From Diadophis punctatus similis (taxonomy: Eukaryota; Chordata; Lepidosauria; Squamata; Dipsadidae): a stretch of DNA of 64,000 nt. Of the stretch, positions 58,446 to 64,000 are shown piece by piece (the first letter of the stretch is position 1; the number at the start of each line of letters is the position of its first letter). The stretch is taken from NCBI GenBank assembly GCA_023053685.1, contig JALIGW010000001.1, positions 155,976,966 through 156,040,965 of the forward strand, written 5' to 3'. The notes under the pieces were generated by a model. That model had not been told where the DNA came from. It was given only the letters and a program-made list of their open reading frames with translations, and made no database searches. A program made the translations under genes and the position numbers.

Positions 58446-59039
58446 GATATAAATTTCAGTTTTGCTTGGTTTCTTATTTCCTCTATCCAAAGATGTTTGA
58501 AATTTAGTTAAAAATCTAGATACATATTTCTTGCATATTACATATTCTCATGATATACATCTTTCATTGCATACTTTTCCTAAAGGGAGCATGTTCTACA
58601 AATATTTTTTTTTCTCAGTATGATGCTTTTGGGCACCTATGACTTCCTAAAGCACAGTTTTGTGCACTCTTTTTAAAATTATGGATTTCCATGTTGCAAC
58701 ATTCTGAAAATCGGGTTTCAATATGTGCCTATGCAATGCTTTGCTTATAATAGTGACTCTCTAACTGCAATCTGCAGAACGCATAGTACATCAAAAGCCC
58801 CCTCATTCATCGCCACTAAGCTAATTCTAGAAAATGGATCAGTGGCTAAAAACTGGTGAATGGAACCATGCAGATGATACATTTAAGTAGCAACATGAGT
58901 TCTGAAATTCAGAAAACAGATAATAGTGAACAGATCTTGAATGCTGTTATTGGCTACGAGTCCGCATGTGCTGTGCTAAGTGATCCTGCATTAGCAACAC
59001 CAATGAAAAGTGTGAATAGGAATGGTGATGATGTTATCC
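58446..59039. other. Unique stretch
   Basis: Nothing recognised. Confidence 0.4.
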
Positions 59040-59460
59040 ATTCAGTCCTGTATCATTCTGGGTGATTGTATGGGCCAAGTCTTTCCACATCTTATGATCT
59101 TGTACTATGTCTTTTGAGTTGTTCTATGCTCTGGCTGGTGCCAGCTTTGATAGTGTCCAGCCACGGTGTTTTTGATGGCCTGGTTCCTTTTACTGCTAAG
59201 TCTTCTCAACATAATTGTTTTCTCCAGTGAATTCTTCTGCGTAACATGGTCAAAATAAGTGAGACACAGTTTTGTGTTTTTGTCTGTAAGTGACATGTCT
59301 GGTGTTATGCGCTCCACTACTTGGCTTGTTAGTCATCTTTGCTGTCCAAAGAATACGCAGGAACCTTCTCCAGCATCACAGCTCAAACAAGTTGATTTTC
59401 TTCCTGTCTTGCTTTTTTAAGGTCCAACTTTCACAACCATAGCTACAGGGTAGCTACAGG
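59040..59460 (-). pseudogene. RTE-type LINE C-terminal coding remnant
   Basis: The minus-strand frame at 59105-59317 contains LCLTYFDHVTQKNSLEKTIM followed by LRRLSSKRNQAIKN. This is a degraded version of the YFGHLMRR-DSLEKTLMLGKIEGKR segment of RTE/BovB-type RT C-termini. Further 5' the nucleotide sequence matches the CYGCESWTLKK region out of frame. Several frameshifts mark it as old. Confidence 0.65.
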
Positions 59461-59464
59461 GAAC

Positions 59465-60375
59465 ATAATAGAGTGGAGTAAATGAGACTTCATGGAGACT
59501 CACTCCTAGTACTCAGGGGCTTCTATGAACACATTCTTCTCCATTTTTGTTTGTACTGAGGTATTGTTTTTATAACATGGGACACATATAATAATTTATA
59601 TGGTAAATAAGTTTTTTTGGATTACAAAGGGGTGTTTGAACTCAAGAGGATGGGAAGACATACACAAAAGCAATAATAATTATTATTTTTATTTGCTGAA
59701 AGATATGAACTTCAATATTCTTAAAGCCAAAAATGCAAGAAGACAAAATATGGATTATTCCCATATTTTCTGAATGGTTATTATGCTCAGGGGATGGAAA
59801 ATGGGCAAATCTTTCTATAAATCTGGATTTAATGAATTTATCCCTTACTTTTAGTCATCATATGACTAATAGTTAATTCTGAAGTTTGTTTCCCACATTC
59901 TGGAATTTTCTTGACTGAGTCAAACTAGGAAAGTTTTCCTTAGAGTCAGCAAGATGACATTCCTGTCTTTTGTACCCTACCTGTTGTTATTCAATTTGAC
60001 AAAAGAGAATTTGCTTCTGAAATTTCTCCAAAGAAGAAAAGAATTTTCATGAGGTATGGCATGACTCATTTATATAGATAGGAGACAGTCAAGGGATGTG
60101 GGTGTGTTGTTTTCCCTTCATATTATGTAATCATGTGTCCAATGAGCTGTAGCTTCCTTGGTTTCCCATGATCATTTGAATCCCAGGCTACACATTCTGA
60201 GGAATCTCCTCTGATAAGGCTTTCTCAGATTTGGAAATGGGGGCAATCAAAAGGGCTACAGAAGAAAGAAAAGTTTTATATAGAAAACTATGATAGCAGT
60301 GGTTAATCCTCTGTCATTTCAAACAATCAAGAATGCATAGAAATATCACCAAAATGAAAGGAGGGTATTCTCAAG
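59465..60375. other. Unique stretch
   Basis: Nothing recognised. Confidence 0.4.
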
Positions 60376-60545
60376 CACTTTGAAAGAGGAGAAAGAGGAG
60401 GAGGAGAAAGAAGAGGGGAGGAGGAGGAGAAGGAGGAGAAGAAGAAGATGAAGATGAAGAAGAAGAAGAAGAAGAAGAAGAAGAAGAAGAAGAAGAAGAA
60501 GAAGAAGAAGAAGAAGAAGAAGAAGAAGAAGAAGAAGAAGAAGAG
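60376..60545. repeat. (GGA)n/(GAA)n purine microsatellite
   Basis: Mixed AGG/AAG trimers, then about 32 pure GAA units, all purine on the plus strand. Poly-L and poly-S frames on the other strand are translations of it. Confidence 0.98.
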
Positions 60546-61074
60546 TTAAGAAACTTGGCAAAGCAAAAGATAACATGATTCACTTGGAATAAAAGACTAA
60601 ATTCCATTATTGTGAACTAACTGCAGAAAGCTACTGATTATTGGAAAATTACTATGCTACTTCAGATTTTCTTTCTCCGGCTGTTCAAAGTGCAGAGGAA
60701 ATCTACTCTTTCTGACTGCTATGCAGAAATGCTGTTTTAAAATCTAAGCGTTCATATGAAGCATTCATTTTCTAAAAGCTGTTGAATTCTGACGCTTGCT
60801 TGTTTACTGGCACAAAATCTTCAGCATAATCCTGGCCATATTTTGGTTTGCATTCCCTGGCTAATATCCCAGCTTTAAGACATTGCACATTTCTGTGTGC
60901 ATCATGCTTTGAGTGAAAAACATACTTCTATCCTATGGTCTTCTTACCCTTTAATAGTTTTCCGAGAATCTGTATTTTGTTTTTCTGCAAGACTACTAAT
61001 TCATCCCATGCAGCTTCTCTCCATTTCTGTGCCTCTGTTGCTGTAATGTTCCAGCATTATTGTTTTTTTAATTA
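60546..61074. other. Unique stretch
   Basis: Nothing recognised. Confidence 0.4.
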
Positions 61075-61537
61075 ATGTTGCAGTTCCAGAGCTTGTTCTG
61101 GAACTGCCTCAAAGAACTGGGAATATCACCACACAACATCCACCTCATTCAGTCATTGTACTCTGATCAGGCAACCATTATAAAAATGGAATACGGAGAC
61201 ACAAAATGGTTCAGAATTGGAAAAGGCACTCGGCAAAGTTGCATCCTGTCACCTATGTTATTCAACATATACACAGGAGTAGTTATGAGAAATGCACATT
61301 TGGAGGAATCTACCATCGGAATTCAAATCGGTAGTAGAACTATCAACAACGTTTGATATGCAGATGATACAATATTGCTTGTTTAAAAGCAAGGAGGATC
61401 TGGAGTGGCTAATCCTGAGAGTCCAAAGTAAAAGTGAAAAATTTTGGACTGCACCTTAACATCAAGAAAATAAAGATAATGACAACAGCAGAGAACACAC
61501 AGGTCAGAGTGCAGATTGACAATGCAGCCATCTAAAC

Positions 61538-61672
61538 CAGGGGTGTCAAACTTGCGGCCCGCGGGCCGGATGCGTCACTTGTTGGCCATGGCCACGCCTG
61601 GTTTAGCAAAGGCGGGGAAAGTCATGATACATCATGTGACGATGCCGTGATGATGCGAGTTTAACACCCCTG
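61538..61672. mobile_element. Short hAT-type MITE (GTCAAACTC family) inside the RTE copy
   Basis: Ends CAGGGGTGTCAAACTTGCGG and GCGAGTTTAACACCCCTG; perfect 8-bp duplication ATCTAAAC (61530-61537 and 61673-61680); GGCCCGCGGGCC palindrome near the left end. Confidence 0.95.
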
Positions 61673-61757
61673 ATCTAAACAGTACAGGAATTCATCTTTC
61701 TGGGCTTTAAAATTGTCCAAAGTGGTGACTGAAGCCCTGAAATCAGAAGGCATATAG

Positions 61758-62031
61758 TAGGGGCAGGTTTCTCTTACCTGCCTACCAGTGTGCTGCGCGT
61801 GCATCATCTCGTTTCACGCACGTGCACACTCGCTACGCGCACGCATCCCCTTGTGAGATTTTGCTTCTGTGCATCCGCAGGAAGCAAAAAAGCCCAAAAA
61901 TTCCAGAAAAAAGATGGCGCCGCACGACGGACTGGCGAAGACGGCACCGGAGCTGTCACGCGCAAATTGTGCAATCGGCTGGTCCCTACCAGAACAGCGC
62001 ACTGGACAGCACTGGTAGGAACCCACCACTG
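61758..62031. mobile_element. Family A hAT-type MITE, copy 12, inside the RTE copy
   Basis: Left TAGGGGCAGGTTTCTCTTAC, right GGAACCCACCACTG; flanks GCATATAG and GTGTATAG match 6/8. Contains AAAAAAGATGGCGCCGC near 61910 and a reverse CAGGTAAGAG donor-like site (61771-61780). Confidence 0.87.
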
Positions 62032-62569
62032 GTGTATAGCCACTGGAAGACCTGCAGTGTCTGGTATGAAGAACATCTGGAAGAGTTAAAAACATCAGCC
62101 TCACAACCAAATGCAGATTAGTTAATGCAATAATTTCTCCAATTGCTATTTATGGCTGTGGAACTTTACTCTGAAAAAGGCAGATAGGGGAAGGGTGAAT
62201 GCCTTTGAACTGTGGTGCTTGAGGTAACTATTACACATCCCATGGACTGCAAAAATAACAAAGATGTCCTAAACTGAACCTTACCAAAAATACCACATGA
62301 AGCCAAGATCACCAAACAGAGACTGTCATACTTTGGTCATGTCATGCGAGCTGACTCACTCAAAAAGTCAATCATGCTGGGATTCATCAGCAGAAAAAGG
62401 AGACAGGGCCACCCTAGTACTTGCTGGCTGGACATTATAAAGGATGACCTGGGATAACCATGGCAGATCTGAAGGAGGTGGTGCGAGACAGAGGGGCATG
62501 GAGAGTGTTGATTCATAGACTGGCTGAGGGTCGGACATGACTAAATGGTTGACAACAACAACCCTGCTG

Positions 62570-63306
62570 TAATCTCTCTACTTCATTCCATGAACTGGGA
62601 TCAGGCACCACCCTTGCTCTAGCATTATTTCTAATGTTATTTTTTAAAGCTTCTAATGAAGACATTAGAAATCTCAATTAGGCTGTTTTAAGTCCCAAAT
62701 CAGTACCCACCATTTGTGGCCTCTGAGTGTAGTTTATACTGGGACCAAGTGCCTGGAAATAAATTGGGATATTTTTGTGACTGGGGCAGGCTCTCTGCTT
62801 GGCCCATTAGCCTTTTCATTGGAAAATTACTGTGGCTAATACCTACTTTTGTTTATACCTAGCACATTCTCAGTCAATCCCTCTAGCTAGATCAGAGCAT
62901 GGATCCACACCATTTAGTTCAGCCTGCAATGACATAGGATCATTTAAAAAACATTAAAATTAAGCCATGTTTTTTTTTGCCATCTGAACTTAATGGCTTG
63001 TCTGTTTGCTCTGATCTGAGTATAGAGATTGATTTGAGTATAGAGATTGGGAGTATGCTGAGTACATACTAAACTGAAAATTACCTAGTTATCTTCAACA
63101 CTGATGAAGTGTCTCTACGCTGAGGTACATATTTAAAGGCCAAGGACAGAGATTTAGATTCTTTTAACCTGGGGTGGTTACCCCACATATTAAAGGAGAA
63201 AATTTATTTGGGAGAATTATCTGCCTGACTCATTTGGCAGACAAAACTATTGCTATGCTCATAGTTTGTGTGCTGCCAGTGAATGTCAAACCATTGGAAA
63301 CAATGT
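62570..63306. other. Unique stretch
   Basis: Nothing recognised; GAGTATAGAGATTGATTT is duplicated in tandem near 63017-63052. Confidence 0.4.
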
Positions 63307-63314
63307 GTTGACAG

Positions 63315-63752
63315 CAGTGGTGGGTTCCTACCGGTGCGGTCCACTCTATTGCACCGGTAGCAGCGAGCTGATGACGTCATCAAGAGGTTACCAACCTGGT
63401 GCGGTCGGTTGCCGGTCCCTAGGAGCCGCCATCTTTTTTCACGAATTTTTCAGCGATTTTTTGCTTCTGTGCATGCGCGGAAGCAAAATCGCACTGAAAT
63501 CTCATGAGGGGACGCGTGCATGTGTGAGATTTCAGTGACATTTTGCTGCCGCGCATGCGCAGAAGCGAAAAATCACAAAAATTGCATGCGCGCGCATCCC
63601 CTCATGAGATTTTGGCGCTATTTTGCTTCCGCGCATGCGCAGAAGCAAAATCACACAAGGGGCATGCGTGCGTAGCGAGCGCACATGCGCACAAAATGTG
63701 GTGATGCGTGTGCAGCGCACCGGTAGCAAGGTAAGTGAGCAACCCGCCCCTG
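63315..63752. mobile_element. Family A hAT-type MITE, copy 13, with repeated GCGCATGCGC units
   Basis: Ends CAGTGGTGGGTTCCTACCGG and AGCAACCCGCCCCTG; perfect 8-bp duplication GTTGACAG (63307-63314 and 63753-63760). GCCGCCATCTTTTTTC (YY1-like, reverse) at 63426-63441. The interior repeats a unit of about 80 bp built on TTGCTTCCGCGCATGCGCAG, with perfect GCGCATGCGC at 63551-63560 and 63631-63640 and variants at about 63469 and 63583. AAGGTAAGTG at 63728-63737. Confidence 0.94.
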
Positions 63753-63760
63753 GTTGACAG

Positions 63761-64000
63761 GATTTCTCAGCTAGATGGAATTGAGGGGTTCAAAGGAAGG
63801 AAATGGCCTCAGAAGCATGGATTACAGGTCCTATATTAGTAGGAGTCTAAATTACCCCGAAAAAGCAACCAACCAATCAAATGTTATTCTTTTCCCAAGT
63901 TTCCCCTTCCAGCATTGCTTGTTCATAAATGATACAATAAATATAAATTGGACAAACTGAATCCAAAGGAAAAAGGATCTTTCACTGTTAAGGCTCAGAA
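63761..64000. other. Unique stretch to window end
   Basis: Nothing recognised. Confidence 0.4.

Larger units (their letters stand above)
61075..62565 (+). pseudogene. RTE-type LINE: RT core to 3' end, split by two DNA transposons
   Basis: The first frame reads ELGISPHNIHLIQSLYSDQA, then GTRQSCILSPMLFNIYTG (RT motif, with Gly of RQGC changed to Ser) and GIQIGSRTINNV before a stop. Immediately after the stop the same frame gives YADDTILL, so the catalytic Asp pair survives. The C-terminal part (62280-62545) has SYFGHVMRADSLKKSIMLGF and the end GGTCGGACATGACTAAATGG with an AAC-rich tail, as in BovB/RTE. It is interrupted by a hAT MITE (61538-61672) and a family A MITE (61758-62031). Old and inactive. 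Confidence 0.78.

Noticed and set aside
60346..60607. Poly-L and poly-S proteins on the minus strand
   Set aside because: Translations of the (GAA)n/(GGA)n array.

Overview
The window looks like intergenic or intronic DNA of a squamate reptile, most probably an advanced snake. The evidence is the repeat content. There are CR1-L3 (Snake1-type) LINE tails running into a (GAATA)n array, BovB/RTE LINEs, a Sauria-type SINE, other tRNA-headed squamate SINEs, R4/Dong-like LINE pieces, a SPIN-like hAT element, many small hAT-type elements with 8-bp target duplications, and very abundant microsatellites. I found no convincing host protein-coding gene, rRNA, functional tRNA gene, CRISPR array or bacterial-type operon. 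Long open frames are mostly translated microsatellites (poly-I, -L, -N, -D, -E, -S runs) or transposon coding remnants.

Layout. 0-5 kb: (GGGA)n/(GA)n, R4/Dong-like fragments embedded in (TAA)n and (GAT)n arrays, then a CR1-group LINE 3' half. 5-15 kb: a palindromic TA-flanked MITE, two CpG-rich hAT-type MITEs (called family A here), a large GA/GATA array and mostly unique DNA. 15.4-19.5 kb: nested insertions. A TA-type MITE contains a BovB 3' end (11-bp target duplication), a family A MITE and a short retroposed fragment (about 16-bp duplication); a second TA-type MITE also holds a family A MITE. 20-27 kb: SINE, family A copies, an R4/Dong fragment beside a (CTC)n(ATC)n(ATT)n array, an L2-like LINE tail and other hAT elements. 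27-42 kb: mostly unique DNA with a Sauria SINE, a second large CR1-group LINE piece with an RT FADD motif, hAT elements and LINE-associated microsatellites. 42-52 kb: a LINE zinc-knuckle ORF fragment, SINEs (two in inverted orientation), a possible LTR-like promoter, a hAT element that keeps the transposase C-terminus, and a SPIN-like element with another MITE inside it. 52-64 kb: CR1 tails, a perfect 72-bp inverted repeat, further hAT/MITE copies, and two RTE-type LINE remnants, one of them split by two DNA transposons.

The genes do not work together as a system; the biology here is transposon biology. The most interesting signals are: (1) family A, about 13 copies in 64 kb, which carries recurring NRF1-like (GCGCATGCGC) and YY1-like (AAGATGGCGGC) motifs and, near one terminus, a consensus 5' splice-donor-like sequence (AAGGTAAGT); (2) R4/Dong-like fragments consistently abutting (TAA)n-type arrays; (3) one LINE family whose 3' ends adjoin different microsatellites; (4) nested insertions with intact target duplications that give a relative chronology; and (5) the perfect 72-bp inverted repeat near 53.1 kb. 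Family assignments rest on recognition by eye; no database search was run.
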